The notes under the pieces are model-generated. The model was not told the DNA's origin. It made no database searches and was given only the letters and a program-made list of their open reading frames with translations. Source: Saccharothrix obliqua (GTDB lineage Bacteria > Actinomycetota > Actinomycetes > Mycobacteriales > Pseudonocardiaceae). From it: 64,000 nt of DNA. Positions 40,935 through 52,601 of the stretch are shown here, one piece after another (position 1 is the first letter of the stretch; each line of letters begins with the position of its first letter). The translations under genes were made by a program, and so were the position numbers. The DNA lies in NCBI RefSeq assembly GCF_019375475.1, contig NZ_JAHXGQ010000006.1, positions 424,194 to 488,193 of the forward strand. The letters run 5' to 3'.

Positions 40935-41351
40935 ATGGCAGCGAGCAAGCACGTGATCAAGCTGAACCTGGACGCGGGCAACGCGTCCATGATGGACCTG
41001 GGCAAGATGCTGGGGCAGACCGGCGTGAACCTCGTCGCCGTCAAGCGCGCCTACGACGAGGTGACCGCGGGTCAGCGCGGCGACGTGGTGCCGGTCGTCG
41101 TCACCGTCCGCGACGACCGGTCGTTCGACCTGTCGGTGCGGACGCCGCCCACCGCGTTCCTGATCCGGAAGGCGTTGGGCGGCAAGGGGGCGGCCACGCC
41201 CGGCCACGCGTCGGCGGGCACGTTGAGCCGCGCCGCGCTGCGTGCGATCGCCGAGCGGAAGCTGCCCGACCTCAACACCGCGGACCCGGAGGTCGCGGAG
41301 CGGATCATCGCGGGCACCGCCCGGTCGATGGGCGTGGCCGTCGAGGACTAG
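40935..41351 (+). CDS. Ribosomal protein L11 paralogue
   Basis: 138 aa. The C-terminal two thirds match L11 closely: GVNLVAVKRAYDEVT, VPVVVTVRDDRSFDL, TPPTAFLIRKALG, KLPDLNTADPEVAERIIAGT and ARSMGVAVED. In the N-terminal loop the invariant PPVGPALGQ is changed to DLGKMLGQ-type sequence, so both prolines that contact thiopeptides and switch EF-G binding are gone. It stands alone, not in a rplK-rplA operon, so it is a second copy. TTGAGT and TAGCGT boxes just before the ATG suggest a near-leaderless mRNA. Whether it enters the ribosome is unknown. Confidence 0.85.
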   Translation: MAASKHVIKLNLDAGNASMMDLGKMLGQTGVNLVAVKRAYDEVTAGQRGDVVPVVVTVRDDRSFDLSVRTPPTAFLIRKALGGKGAATPGHASAGTLSRAALRAIAERKLPDLNTADPEVAERIIAGTARSMGVAVED

Positions 41352-41803
41352 GCGCGGTTGGGGCGCAACGTCCAGACGACGACCATCTCCGCGGTCGGCA
41401 CGCCCTCCGCGTTGGTGATCGTGACGTGCACCGGGAACTCGGGGCGGGCGCCCGCGTCGAGTTCGGCCACCACCTCGGCCACCGGCCGGCCGAGGACCGC
41501 CTCCGCCCGGAGCGCGCCCAGGGCGAGCTTCCGGTAGTGGATCTCCGACCGCACGACCAGCGGTGTGGCCTTGGCCATGTGCGGGCCGAACGCGGCCATC
41601 GCCACCGCGCCCGACGCGGTCTCGCCGAGGCCGAAGATCATGGCCGCGTGCGGGCCGGCCACGTGGTTGTGGGTGGCCGGGTCGTCGGGCAGCCCGGCCA
41701 CCACCCGGTCGCCCGTGACCTCGGAGAACTCCACCCCGCTCGTCTTCACCCACGGCACGGCCTGCTTCATCGCGTCGGCGACGAACGAGTAGTCAGCGCT
41801 CAT
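41348..41803 (-). CDS. Hotdog-fold thioesterase (DUF4442/YiiD-like)
   Basis: 151 aa. The central helix region HNHVAGPHAAMIFGLGETAS is the hotdog alpha-helix signature; strands such as ATPLVVRSEIHYRKLALG and FPVHVTITNAEG follow. Probably an acyl-CoA thioesterase of unknown substrate. Ends convergent with the L11 paralogue by a 4-nt overlap and starts divergent from marR, with the palindromic operator in between. Confidence 0.8.
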   Translation of the reverse strand: MSADYSFVADAMKQAVPWVKTSGVEFSEVTGDRVVAGLPDDPATHNHVAGPHAAMIFGLGETASGAVAMAAFGPHMAKATPLVVRSEIHYRKLALGALRAEAVLGRPVAEVVAELDAGARPEFPVHVTITNAEGVPTAEMVVVWTLRPNRA

Positions 41804-41884
41804 GCCGCCACATGTTACCGAGCGGTAGTCATGAGACCGGGGTCACCGGTTATTTCATTTGCCAAGACTCTTCTCCAGGTTCAA

Positions 41885-41918
41885 GCTTGTATCCAGCAAC
41901 TAGTTGGATGATGCAAGC
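41885..41918. promoter_or_regulatory. 34-bp palindromic operator, likely MarR site
   Basis: GCTTG arms at both ends, perfect CAACTAGTTG centre (41897-41906) and only three mismatched symmetric pairs between. It lies 14 nt before the marR start in the gap between the divergent thioesterase and marR genes, and the region is AT-rich for this genome. Autoregulation by the adjacent MarR protein is the natural reading. Confidence 0.7.
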
Positions 41919-41931
41919 AACGGAGTGTTCC

Positions 41932-42447
41932 ATGGTGACGCCTGCGGGTGACGAAGGGCGTGCCGAGCAGCTCGCCCGTGCCGAGCGGATCGGCATGGCG
42001 TTGGTGCGGCTCAACAAGATGCACGCCTGCGTCGCCGCGCACCTGAGCCGGACGGGGCTCGACAAGTCCTCGTTCGTGCTGCTGGCGAACCTGAGCCACC
42101 TGGGGCCCTCCCGGTCGAGCGCCCTGGCCGAAGCGGTCTTCTCGGACCCGTCGACGGTCAGCCGCCAGGTCGCGTCGCTCGTCAAGGAGGGGTGGGTCGA
42201 GCGCCGGGCGGATCCCGACGACGGCCGGGCCAGCGTGCTGGCCGTGACGGACGCGGGGATGCGCCTGCTGGAGGAGCGGCGCCGGTCGCGCAACCAGGCC
42301 ATCGCCCGGATGCTCGCCGACTGGTCCGAAAAGGACCTCGTGGCGTTCATCGACCACTTCGAGCGCTTCGTCGGCGACTACGAGCGGGCGCTACCGGATT
42401 TCATCGCTGAGAGCGGACTGGGGCCGCGCTCAGAAGGGGAGAAGTGA
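41932..42447 (+). CDS. MarR-family transcriptional regulator
   Basis: 171 aa from ATG 41932, GGAG 7 nt upstream. Winged helix-turn-helix: LAEAVFSDPSTVSRQVASLV recognition helix and the wing ERRADPDDGRASVLAVT, then a helical dimerisation tail (LADWSEKDLVAFIDHFERF). Its stop overlaps the start of the drug-efflux gene, so it most likely represses the pump and responds to its substrate. A strong palindrome lies just upstream. Confidence 0.92.
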   Translation: MVTPAGDEGRAEQLARAERIGMALVRLNKMHACVAAHLSRTGLDKSSFVLLANLSHLGPSRSSALAEAVFSDPSTVSRQVASLVKEGWVERRADPDDGRASVLAVTDAGMRLLEERRRSRNQAIARMLADWSEKDLVAFIDHFERFVGDYERALPDFIAESGLGPRSEGEK

Positions 42448-44108
42448 TGTCGGAGACGACAACCCGAGCGGACGCGGCGCCACCAGGTGCCGCGCTGCTC
42501 ACCCACCGGCAGATCCTGACGATCCTGTCGGGCCTGCTGCTGGGCATGTTCCTGGCCGCACTGGACCAGATGATCGTGGCCACGGCCATGAAGACCATCG
42601 CGGACGAGTTGAACGGCCAGACGCTCCAGGCGTGGGCGACCACGTCCTACCTGATCACGGCGACCATCTCGACGCCGTTGTACGGCAAGCTGTCCGACAT
42701 CTACGGCCGCAAGCCGATGTACCTCACCGCGATCACGCTGTTCCTCGCGGGCTCGCTGCTGTCCGGCATCGCGAACTCGATGTACGAACTCGCCGCGTTC
42801 CGCGCGGTGCAGGGCCTCGGCGCGGGCGGTCTGATGTCGTTGGCCATGGCGATCCTCGCCGACATCACGTCGCCGCGGGAGCGCAGCCGCTACACCGGCT
42901 ACTTCATGGCCGTGTTCGGCATCTCCAGCGTCGCGGGCCCCGTCGTGGGCGGTCTGTTCGCGGGTATGGACGACTTCCTCGGCACCGCCGGGTGGCGCTG
43001 GGTGTTCCTGGTCAACGTGCCGATCGCGCTGGTGGCGCTGGCCGTGGTGGCGAAGGTGCTGAACATCCCGCACAAGCGGGTCGACCACCGCGTGGACTTC
43101 CTCGGCGCGGCGCTGCTCACGATCGGCCTCGTGCCGCTGCTGATCGTCGCCGAGCAGGGCCGCGAGTGGGGTTGGGCCTCCGGCACCGCGATCGCCATGT
43201 ACGTCATCGGCGTGCTCGGCCTGGTCGGGTTCGTGTTCGCCGAGCGGCGGGCCGGCGACGAGGCGCTGCTGCCGCTGCGGCTGTTCCGCCGGCAGACGTT
43301 CTCGCTGGGCAACACGGTGAACTTCGTGCTGGGCATCGGGATGTTCGGCGGCATGGTCTCGCTGCCGCTGTACCTCCAGATCGTGAAGGGCTACTCGGCC
43401 ACCCAGTCCGGCCTGATGATGCTGCCGCTCACGTTCGGCATCATGACGGCGGCCGGCAGCAGCGGCAGCATCACCGCGAAGACCGGTCGGTACAAGGTGT
43501 TCCCGGTCGTCGGGTTCGCGTTGATGGCGATCTCGTTGTTCGTGTTCAGCACCATCGGCACGGACACGCCGGTGTGGCAGTCGCTCGTGCTGATGTTCTT
43601 CGTCGGCGCGGGTCTGGGCCTGTGCATGCAGACCCTGCTGGTGGCCATCCAGAACGACGCGGAGCCCCGCGACATGGGCGTCGCCACGGCGTCGGCCACG
43701 TTCTTCCGGCAGATCGGCGGCACGGTCGGCACCGCGGTGTTCCTGTCCATCCTGTTCAGCACGGTCGGCGACAAGATCCGCGACGCGATGGCCGAGGCGT
43801 CGGGCAAGCCCGAGTTCATGGCGGCGCTCGCCCGGCCGGAGAACCAGCAGTTCGCGGCGGCGGCCAAGGACGGCGCCGGCATGAGCCTGGACAACACCGA
43901 GTTCCTGAAGACCCTGGACCCGGTGCTGGCCCGCCCGTTCCTGGACGGCTTCTCCGGCTCCATCGACCTGGTGTTCCTGGTCGGCGGCCTGGTGACCACG
44001 ATCGGCTTCGCGCTCATCTGGTTCCTGCGCGAGGTGCCGCTGTCCAGCCGGTCCGGCCTGGAGCGGGTGAACGACGAGAAGGACGCGGCGGCGATCGCGG
44101 TCCACTAG
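42447..44108 (+). CDS. MDR efflux transporter, MFS DHA2 family (EmrB/QacA type)
   Basis: 553 aa, 14 predicted membrane segments. LDQMIVATAMKTIADEL is the family motif D1, KLSDIYGRKPMYL is motif A, and RERSRYTGYF and AGPVVGGLF are motifs B/C-like. Proton-driven export of drugs or metabolites. ATG at 42447 overlaps the marR stop. Ends at a bidirectional hairpin terminator shared with ppa. Confidence 0.92.
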   Translation: MSETTTRADAAPPGAALLTHRQILTILSGLLLGMFLAALDQMIVATAMKTIADELNGQTLQAWATTSYLITATISTPLYGKLSDIYGRKPMYLTAITLFLAGSLLSGIANSMYELAAFRAVQGLGAGGLMSLAMAILADITSPRERSRYTGYFMAVFGISSVAGPVVGGLFAGMDDFLGTAGWRWVFLVNVPIALVALAVVAKVLNIPHKRVDHRVDFLGAALLTIGLVPLLIVAEQGREWGWASGTAIAMYVIGVLGLVGFVFAERRAGDEALLPLRLFRRQTFSLGNTVNFVLGIGMFGGMVSLPLYLQIVKGYSATQSGLMMLPLTFGIMTAAGSSGSITAKTGRYKVFPVVGFALMAISLFVFSTIGTDTPVWQSLVLMFFVGAGLGLCMQTLLVAIQNDAEPRDMGVATASATFFRQIGGTVGTAVFLSILFSTVGDKIRDAMAEASGKPEFMAALARPENQQFAAAAKDGAGMSLDNTEFLKTLDPVLARPFLDGFSGSIDLVFLVGGLVTTIGFALIWFLREVPLSSRSGLERVNDEKDAAAIAVH

Positions 44109-44118
44109 CCCCGTACGC

Positions 44119-44154
44119 GGAAGCGGGCCACCCCGATCGGGGCGGCCCGCTTCC
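44119..44154. terminator. Bidirectional terminator between MFS gene and ppa
   Basis: 11-bp perfect stem (44119-44129 with 44144-44154), 14-nt loop, between two genes that converge. Confidence 0.75.
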
Positions 44155-44180
44155 GGGTGCACGCTTCCGGGTGCACGCGC

Positions 44181-44684
44181 TCAGTGCAGCTCGCCGCTGG
44201 CCTCGGCGTCCTTCAGCCGCTGGTAGGACCGGACGATCTCGGCCTCCGCGTCCACGCGGCCGACCCAGGTCGCGCCCTCCACGCTCTTGCCCGGCTCCAG
44301 GTCCTTGTAGACCTCGAAGAAGTGCTGGATCTCCAGCCGGTAGAACTCGCTGAGGTGGTGGATGTCGCGCAGGTGCTCGGTGCGCGGGTCCTCGGCGGGC
44401 ACGCAGAGCAGCTTGTCGTCGCCGCCCTTCTCGTCGGTCATGCGGAACATGCCGATGGCGCGGGCGCGGATGAGGCAGCCGGGGAACGTCGGCTCCTGCA
44501 CCAGGACCAGCGCGTCGAGCGGGTCGCCGTCCTCACCGAGCGTGTCGTCTACGAAGCCGTAGTCCGCCGGGTACTGAGTGGCCGTGAACAGCGTGCGGTC
44601 CAGTCGGATGCGCCCCGTCTTGTGGTCCATCTCGTACTTGTTGCGGACCCCCTTGGGGATCTCGATGGTGACGTCGAACTCCAC
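44181..44684 (-). CDS. ppa: Soluble inorganic pyrophosphatase
   Basis: 167 aa family I pyrophosphatase. [41 protein letters not shown] (the metal-binding aspartates) and a C-terminal helix are all present; short actinobacterial form. Hydrolyses PPi from biosynthesis in the cytoplasm. Rv3628 homologue, beside the PBP4 gene as in mycobacteria. Confidence 0.96.
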   Translation of the reverse strand: MEFDVTIEIPKGVRNKYEMDHKTGRIRLDRTLFTATQYPADYGFVDDTLGEDGDPLDALVLVQEPTFPGCLIRARAIGMFRMTDEKGGDDKLLCVPAEDPRTEHLRDIHHLSEFYRLEIQHFFEVYKDLEPGKSVEGATWVGRVDAEAEIVRSYQRLKDAEASGELH

Positions 44685-44810
44685 TGCGCGGTCCTCGCTC
44701 GTCTTTGACGTTCGTTACGCCACTAGTGTGGACCACGAGGTGTCGCCACCCGTCACCCACGTGCCTGCTCGTGTGTGTGACGTTGCCCGTAATCAACCGC
44801 GGAGGACTGC

Positions 44811-46661
44811 GTGCCCGACGAGCCATCGTGGCCGACCGTCGACGGGGACGAGGCGGCCCACGAGCCGCCGACGGTGCAGGTCAGGGCCTCTCGCCCGGCG
44901 GACCCGCCGACCATGCGCATCCCCGTGCCGCCGCCCGCGGAGCCGCGTCCGGACACCTCCGGGGACGTGGGTGGGCAAGATCGGAATTCACCCGCTGAAC
45001 CGATCACGGAACGTGAAAGGCACTCCACGTCCACCGAACCGCAACCCGCCCCGCCCGGCCCCGCCCGGCCGAACCCCGCTCAATCGGGTGGTTCGACGGG
45101 GCGTGGTGGGCCGAACGGCGGCGCCCGGCCCGCGTGGGGACCGAACGGTCCCGGCACGGGCGGGTTCCCGGGGGAGGACCGGCCCGGTGCCGCCCAGGCG
45201 GGTGCGGGCGGCCCGGGAGCGAGCGGTCCCGACGGGGGTGGCGCGCGTGGTGAACCCGAACGGGTGGAACCGGCCGAGGTGGAGGCACCGCGCAAGCGGC
45301 GGCCGTTGGTGGTCGTCGGGGTGCTCGTCGCGGTGCTCGTGCTGGCCGGTGGCGGGTTGGTGTCGTGGCAGCAGGGGTGGCTCGGCGGCGCACCCGCCGC
45401 CACCACGGCCGCGCCCCAGCCGCCCGCACCGGTAGCCCTCGCGATGCGGGGTGTCGGCGTGGACGCGCCGACGCCCTCCGCGTCCGGCGTCGCGGCGGCG
45501 TTGCGGGGACCCGTGGGCAACGGCGTGCTGGGCACCCTCACCGGCACGGTCGTCGACCCGGCGACCGGCACCGCGCTGTGGAAGCAGGAGCCGACCAGGC
45601 CGCTGACGCCCGCCTCCACGGTGAAGAACCTGGTGGCCGCCGCGGCGCTGCTGTCGCTGGACCACACCGAGCGCTTCACCACGAAGGTCGTCAAGGGCGA
45701 GCAGCCCGGCACGGTGGTGCTGGTCGGCGGCGGCGACCCGACGTTGTCGTCCTTCCCCGCCGGCCGCGACACGGTCTACCCCGGCGCGCCCACGCTGGAC
45801 GACCTCGCCTCCCAGGTCGCCGCGAAGGGGCCGGTGACGCAGGTCCTCTACGACACCAGCCGCTACCGGGGCGACGGCCTCGCACCCGGCTGGGACCCCG
45901 AGGACGTGCCGAACGGCTACGTCGCGCCGATCGGCCCGCTGATGCTCGACGGCGGCCGGCAGGACCCGACGCTCCCGGACACGCCCCGCACCGGCACGCC
46001 CGGCGCGGTGGCGGCCGGTGCGCTCGCCGCCAAGCTCGGCGTGACCGCGGCGACGGCGCAGGGCGTGGCGCCCGCCGGCGCGCAGGTGCTCGGCGAGGTC
46101 GAGTCCGCACCGGTGGACCACCTGGTCGAGAACATGATGCAGATCTCCGACAACGTGCTGGCCGAGACCATCGCGCGGGAGGTCGCGCTCGCCCGCGGCG
46201 CGGAGCCGACGTTCGCCGGCGCGGTGCAGGCGGTGCGCTCCGTGCTCACCGAGAACGGGTTCGACCTGACCGGCGCGGACGTGGTCGACGCGTCCGGCCT
46301 GTCGCCCAACGACAAGGTGCCCGCCCGGCTGCTCGCGGACCTGCTGTCGGCCGCCGCCGCCCCGGACGCCGGGGACCCGAAGACGGCGAAGCTGCGCCCG
46401 CTGCTCACCGCGTTGCCGGTGGCGGGCGGCAGCGGCACCCTCGCGGGCCGCTACGAGGCGGCCGGCGCGGCGGGCAAGGGCTGGGTGCGTGCCAAGACCG
46501 GCACGCTCACCGGGGTGAACTCGCTGGCCGGCGTGGTGGTCGACACCGACGGTCGGCTGCTGGTGTTCACGTTCATGTCGTTGAGCACGACCGACGCCAC
46601 CACGGTCCGCGGCGCGCTGGACGAACTCGCCGCCGCGCTGCGCGGCTGCGGGTGCGCCTGA
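44811..46661 (+). CDS. dacB: D-alanyl-D-alanine carboxypeptidase/endopeptidase (PBP4, DacB)
   Basis: 616 aa from a GTG (GGAGG 6 nt upstream). A proline-rich cytoplasmic N-terminal region of about 150 residues, one membrane segment (RRPLVVVGVLVAVLVLAGGG), then the type C penicillin-binding domain: S-T-V-K at 269-272, ISDNVLAE (SxN), and AKTGTLTGVNS (KTG). Trims peptidoglycan cross-links outside the membrane. The long N-terminal tail is typical for Pseudonocardiaceae. Rv3627c homologue. Confidence 0.92.
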   Translation: MPDEPSWPTVDGDEAAHEPPTVQVRASRPADPPTMRIPVPPPAEPRPDTSGDVGGQDRNSPAEPITERERHSTSTEPQPAPPGPARPNPAQSGGSTGRGGPNGGARPAWGPNGPGTGGFPGEDRPGAAQAGAGGPGASGPDGGGARGEPERVEPAEVEAPRKRRPLVVVGVLVAVLVLAGGGLVSWQQGWLGGAPAATTAAPQPPAPVALAMRGVGVDAPTPSASGVAAALRGPVGNGVLGTLTGTVVDPATGTALWKQEPTRPLTPASTVKNLVAAAALLSLDHTERFTTKVVKGEQPGTVVLVGGGDPTLSSFPAGRDTVYPGAPTLDDLASQVAAKGPVTQVLYDTSRYRGDGLAPGWDPEDVPNGYVAPIGPLMLDGGRQDPTLPDTPRTGTPGAVAAGALAAKLGVTAATAQGVAPAGAQVLGEVESAPVDHLVENMMQISDNVLAETIAREVALARGAEPTFAGAVQAVRSVLTENGFDLTGADVVDASGLSPNDKVPARLLADLLSAAAAPDAGDPKTAKLRPLLTALPVAGGSGTLAGRYEAAGAAGKGWVRAKTGTLTGVNSLAGVVVDTDGRLLVFTFMSLSTTDATTVRGALDELAAALRGCGCA

Positions 46662-46705
46662 GTCGGTGTGTCGCGGCACGGCTCCGCGCAGGTAGCGTCA
46701 GCGAG

Positions 46706-47731
46706 GTGAGCGCCGCAACGCAGGATCACCGCGCGGCGGGGAGTGACCCCGTCGACTGGGAGTTGGCCGTCGCGACCGCCGAGCGCCTGGTGCGGCCCGG
46801 ACCCGTGGTGCCCAGAGCGGAGGCCGACAGCGCGGTCTGGCGGCTGCGCGAGCAGGCCATCGACGCCGAGGTGCACGTCCGCGAGCTGACCGGCCTCGGT
46901 CGCGGCCTGCCGCTGCGGCCGGGCGAGGTGGTGGACCGGCCCGGCTGGGTGCGGGCGGCCGTCCAGGGCCTCTCCGCGCTCACCGACGGCGTCCTGCCGC
47001 GCCAGTCCGGCCTGTTCAGCGGTGTCCTCGCGGGTACCGCCGGTGTCCAGGCGGGCGTGGTCGTGGCGTTCCTGAGCGGGCGCGTGCTGGGCCAGTACGA
47101 CCCGTTCACCGACGGCGGTCGGCTGCTGCTCGTCGCGCCCAACATCGTCGGCGCGCAACGCGCCCTCGACGTGCCCGGCGCGGACTTCGGCATGTGGGTG
47201 TGCCTGCACGAGGGCACGCACCGGCTCCAGTTCACGGCCGTGCCGTGGCTGGGCGAGCACTTCTCCGGCCTGGTGGCGACCCTGGTCGGCTCGATGGACG
47301 AGGGCGTCGCGCCGCGGTTGCGCGACCTGCCGCGCAAGCTGCGCGAGGCGGGCGGGTTCGTGGACCTGCTCCAGAGCCCGGCGCAGCGGGACGTCCTGGA
47401 CCGGCTGATCGCCCTGTCCACGCTGCTCGAAGGCCACGCGGACCACGTGATGGACGCGGTGGGCCCGGACGTGGTGCCCTCGGTGTCGGTGATCCGCGAG
47501 CGGTTCACCGCGCGCCGCAAGGCGGGCGGGATGCTGGACCGCGTCCTGCGCACGCTGCTCGGCGTCGAGGCGAAGGTCCGCCAGTACGCGGAGGGCGCGG
47601 CGTTCACCCGGCACGTCGTCGGCCAGGTCGGCATGACGGGCTTCAACGCCGTGTGGACCGGCCCGGACACCCTCCCGACCCGCGCCGAGATCGCCGACCC
47701 GGCCGCCTGGCTGCGCCGCGTCGCACCGTGA
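46706..47731 (+). CDS. Putative zinc metalloprotease of the Rv3626c family
   Basis: 341 aa from a GTG. HEGTH at 168-172, in the context CLHEGTHRLQF, and a downstream acidic segment LLEGHADHVMDAVG that supplies the third ligand. A membrane-like stretch (GVLAGTAGVQAGVVVAFLSG) lies at about 110-130. Relatives were once listed as F420-biosynthesis-associated, without proof. Overlaps tilS by 4 nt. Confidence 0.82.
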   Translation: MSAATQDHRAAGSDPVDWELAVATAERLVRPGPVVPRAEADSAVWRLREQAIDAEVHVRELTGLGRGLPLRPGEVVDRPGWVRAAVQGLSALTDGVLPRQSGLFSGVLAGTAGVQAGVVVAFLSGRVLGQYDPFTDGGRLLLVAPNIVGAQRALDVPGADFGMWVCLHEGTHRLQFTAVPWLGEHFSGLVATLVGSMDEGVAPRLRDLPRKLREAGGFVDLLQSPAQRDVLDRLIALSTLLEGHADHVMDAVGPDVVPSVSVIRERFTARRKAGGMLDRVLRTLLGVEAKVRQYAEGAAFTRHVVGQVGMTGFNAVWTGPDTLPTRAEIADPAAWLRRVAP

Positions 47732-48666
47732 GCGGTCCGCTGGCGGAGGTGCGGACCGCCGTCAAGCGGTACCTCGCCGAGCACCGGCCCGACGACGTCG
47801 CGGTCGCCGTGTCGGGCGGTGCGGACTCCCTCGCGCTGGCCGCCGCCGCGGCCCGGCTCGTGCCCGGCGCGCGGGCCGTCGTCGTCGACCACGGCCTCCA
47901 GGAGGGCTCGGCCGAGGTCGCCGAGCGGGCCGCGCGCACGTGCCGGGAACTCGGCCTCGCGGCGGAAGTCCGAAGGGTCGTCGTGTCCGGTCCCGGCGGT
48001 CCGGAGGCCGCTGCCCGGCGTGCCCGGTACGCGGCGCTGCGCCCGGACCGCGGCGTGGTGCTCCTCGGCCACACCCGCGACGACCAGGCGGAGACCGTCC
48101 TGCTCGGCCTGGGCCGCGGCTCGGGGCCGCGCAGCATCGCCGGTATGCGCCCGCACGACCCGCCGTGGGGCCGCCCGCTGCTGGCGGTGTCCCGCGCGAC
48201 GACCGGTGCCGCCTGCGCCGAACTGGGCCTGCGGCCGTGGGCCGACCCGCACAACGCCGACCCGGCGTTCACCCGCGTCCGGCTGCGCACCGAGGTCCTG
48301 CCGCTGCTGGAGGACGTGCTCCAGCAGGGCGTGGCCGACGCCCTGGCCCGCACCGCCGCCCAGCTGCGCGAGGACGCCGACGCGCTGGACGAGCTGGCGG
48401 CCCGGTTCACGGGCGACCCGACGTCGGCCGCCGACCTGGCGGAGCTGCCGGCGGCGCTGCGGCGGCGTGTTCTTCGTCTCCACCTGCTCGCCGCGGGGGT
48501 GCCCGAGTTGTCCGACTCGCACCTGAGGCGCGTGGACGCGCTGGTCGGCGAATGGCACGGGCAGGGCGGCGTGTGGCTCCCCGGCGGCTTTGTGGCGCGC
48601 CGCGCACGTGGCAGGCTGGCGGTTGAACGGCCCGACGAACCACCGGTTGAACCAGTTCAGTCATGA
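47728..48666 (+). CDS. tilS: tRNA(Ile)-lysidine synthase
   Basis: 312 aa. PP-loop SGGADS at 29-34, [21 protein letters not shown] and [11 protein letters not shown]: the complete TilS N-type ATP-pyrophosphatase core. Converts cytidine-34 of tRNA-Ile(CAU) to lysidine. The C-terminal tRNA-binding region is short, as in other actinobacteria. The stop overlaps a possible hpt start (ATGA). Confidence 0.94.
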   Translation: MSGPLAEVRTAVKRYLAEHRPDDVAVAVSGGADSLALAAAAARLVPGARAVVVDHGLQEGSAEVAERAARTCRELGLAAEVRRVVVSGPGGPEAAARRARYAALRPDRGVVLLGHTRDDQAETVLLGLGRGSGPRSIAGMRPHDPPWGRPLLAVSRATTGAACAELGLRPWADPHNADPAFTRVRLRTEVLPLLEDVLQQGVADALARTAAQLREDADALDELAARFTGDPTSAADLAELPAALRRRVLRLHLLAAGVPELSDSHLRRVDALVGEWHGQGGVWLPGGFVARRARGRLAVERPDEPPVEPVQS

Positions 48667-48683
48667 CAAAAAGGGGATCGTCC

Positions 48684-49235
48684 GTGTACGACGGCGACAT
48701 CGCCTCCGTGCTCATCACCGAGCAGGAAATCAGCGACAAGGTCACCGAGCTGGCCAACAAGGTCGCGGCCGACTACCCGGCCGACGGCGGTTCCGACCTC
48801 GTCTTGATCACCGTGCTCAAGGGCGCGGTGATGTTCATGACCGACCTGGCACGCGCCCTCCCGGTGCCCGTGCAGCTGGAATTCATGGCGGTCAGCTCCT
48901 ACGGCTCCTCCACCTCGTCGTCCGGCGTGGTGCGCATCATGAAGGACCTGGACCGCGACATCGTGGACCGGGACGTGATCATCGTCGAGGACATCATCGA
49001 CTCCGGTCTGACGCTGTCCTGGCTGCTCAAGAACCTCGCGTCGCGCAAGCCGCGCTCGCTGGAGGTCTGCTCGCTGCTCCGCAAGCCGGACGCGGTGAAG
49101 GTCGAGGTGCCGGTGAAGTACGTCGGCTTCGAGATCCCCAACGAGTTCGTCGTGGGTTATGGCCTGGACTACGCCGAGCGCTACCGCGACCTGCCCTACA
49201 TCGGCTCCCTGGACCCGAAGGTCTACTCGTCCTGA
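48684..49235 (+). CDS. hpt: Hypoxanthine-guanine phosphoribosyltransferase
   Basis: 183 aa from a GTG at 48684 (AAGGGGAT just upstream); an ATG at 48663 overlapping the tilS stop is possible. PRPP-binding motif [13 protein letters not shown], catalytic loop [12 protein letters not shown] and [11 protein letters not shown]. Purine salvage enzyme; tilS-hpt-ftsH is a conserved order. Confidence 0.94.
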   Translation: MYDGDIASVLITEQEISDKVTELANKVAADYPADGGSDLVLITVLKGAVMFMTDLARALPVPVQLEFMAVSSYGSSTSSSGVVRIMKDLDRDIVDRDVIIVEDIIDSGLTLSWLLKNLASRKPRSLEVCSLLRKPDAVKVEVPVKYVGFEIPNEFVVGYGLDYAERYRDLPYIGSLDPKVYSS

Positions 49236-49244
49236 CCCGACGGG

Positions 49245-49520
49245 GCCGGCCGGGTGGCGGTCGGTAGCGGCCTGAGTTGTAGGGGTGGCGCGTCCGGTCG
49301 GGCGGGGGCTGCCGGGTGGCGGTCAGCGGCCTGTGGCGTGCGGGCGGGGCCGACCGGGCGGGCTGCCGGGTGGCGGTCGGTAGTGGCCGGCGTCGTGCGG
49401 GCGCGGCCGACCAGGCGGGGCCGCCGCGTGGCGGTCCGGCGTCATGCGAGCGGGTGGGGTCGGTCGGTGGCAGTCCGTAGTGGCCTGCGTCACGCCGGCG
49501 GGGCGCGTCCCACCGGGCGG
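49245..49520. repeat. Imperfect GC-rich repeats between hpt and ftsH
   Basis: A unit of roughly 60-65 bp with core GCCGGGTGGCGGTCGGTAG recurs about four times, degenerate. No coding frame with start signal. The rest of the 535-nt gap holds a possible ftsH promoter (TAGGCT near 49690), a small hairpin in the leader (GGACGGG/CCCGTCC, about 49698-49716) and a G-rich GGGAGGG near 49737. No ribosome binding site is visible directly before ftsH. Confidence 0.55.
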
Positions 49521-49770
49521 GTTCGACCCGCTCGGGCGACGCGGCCACCCGCCGGCCACCGCCGGCGACCCGTTTGACCTGCGTCGCGTGTTCGCGCTCA
49601 CCACCGGGAACACTTGACGCCCCTCGTCCGTTGCTCCGACGAGACGTGACAGCCCCGCACGCGGAGCGCTCCGCCCGCGTCCAGGGCGGTAGGCTGGTCG
49701 GACGGGTCGTGCCCGTCCGCGCCCGTCACCAAGTCAGGGAGGGTCGAGGCCGCCCGCCGGCCGTAAGTGA

Positions 49771-51968
<2,198 letters not shown>

Positions 51969-51972
<4 letters not shown>

Positions 51973-52601
51973 CCGAGACACACCAGGCCGGCCTTCCCGC
52001 CAACGGGGAGGCCGGCCCCACGAGGCGGGCGTTCGACCAGAAGCGGGCCGAGGCGGCGGTGCGCGAGCTGCTGCTCGCGTGCGGCGAGGACCCCGAGCGC
52101 GAAGGTCTCCAGGACACGCCGGCGCGGGTCGCGCGGGCGTACCGGGAGCTGTTCGCGGGCCTGTACACCGACCCGGACTCGGTGCTGGCGAAGACCTTCG
52201 ACGAGAGCCACGAGGAACTCGTCCTGGTCACCGACATCCCGATGTTCTCGTTCTGCGAGCACCACCTGCTGCCGTTCCACGGTGTCGCCCACGTGGGTTA
52301 CATCCCGAACGAGCAGGGGCGCGTCACCGGCCTGTCCAAGCTGGCCCGGCTGGTCGACCTGTACGCGAAGCGGCCCCAGGTGCAGGAGCGGCTGACGTCG
52401 CAGATCGCCGACGCGCTGGTGCGCAGGCTGGAGCCACGCGGCGTGATCGTCGTGGTCGAGGCCGAGCACCTGTGCATGGGTATGCGCGGCGTGCGCAAGC
52501 CCGGTTCGCGCACCACCACGTCGGCCGTGCGCGGGCTGCTGCGGTCCTCCGCGTCGACCAGGGCGGAGGCCATCGAACTCATCCGGGGACGCACGCGGTG
52601 A
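51969..52601 (+). CDS. folE: GTP cyclohydrolase I
   Basis: 210 aa. [13 protein letters not shown] (zinc and catalytic Cys/His), [12 protein letters not shown] and EHLCMGMRG: full type IA enzyme. First step from GTP to dihydroneopterin triphosphate. GTG overlaps the ftsH stop; start of the folate block folE-folP-folB-folK. Confidence 0.96.

Noticed and set aside
44119..44180. Repeat GCTTCCGGGTGCACG as a regulatory direct repeat
   Set aside because: Only two copies beside a terminator; more easily a small duplication.
48663..48683. ATG at 48663 as the hpt start
   Set aside because: Possible, but the ribosome binding site AAGGGGAT lies after it and serves the GTG at 48684 better.
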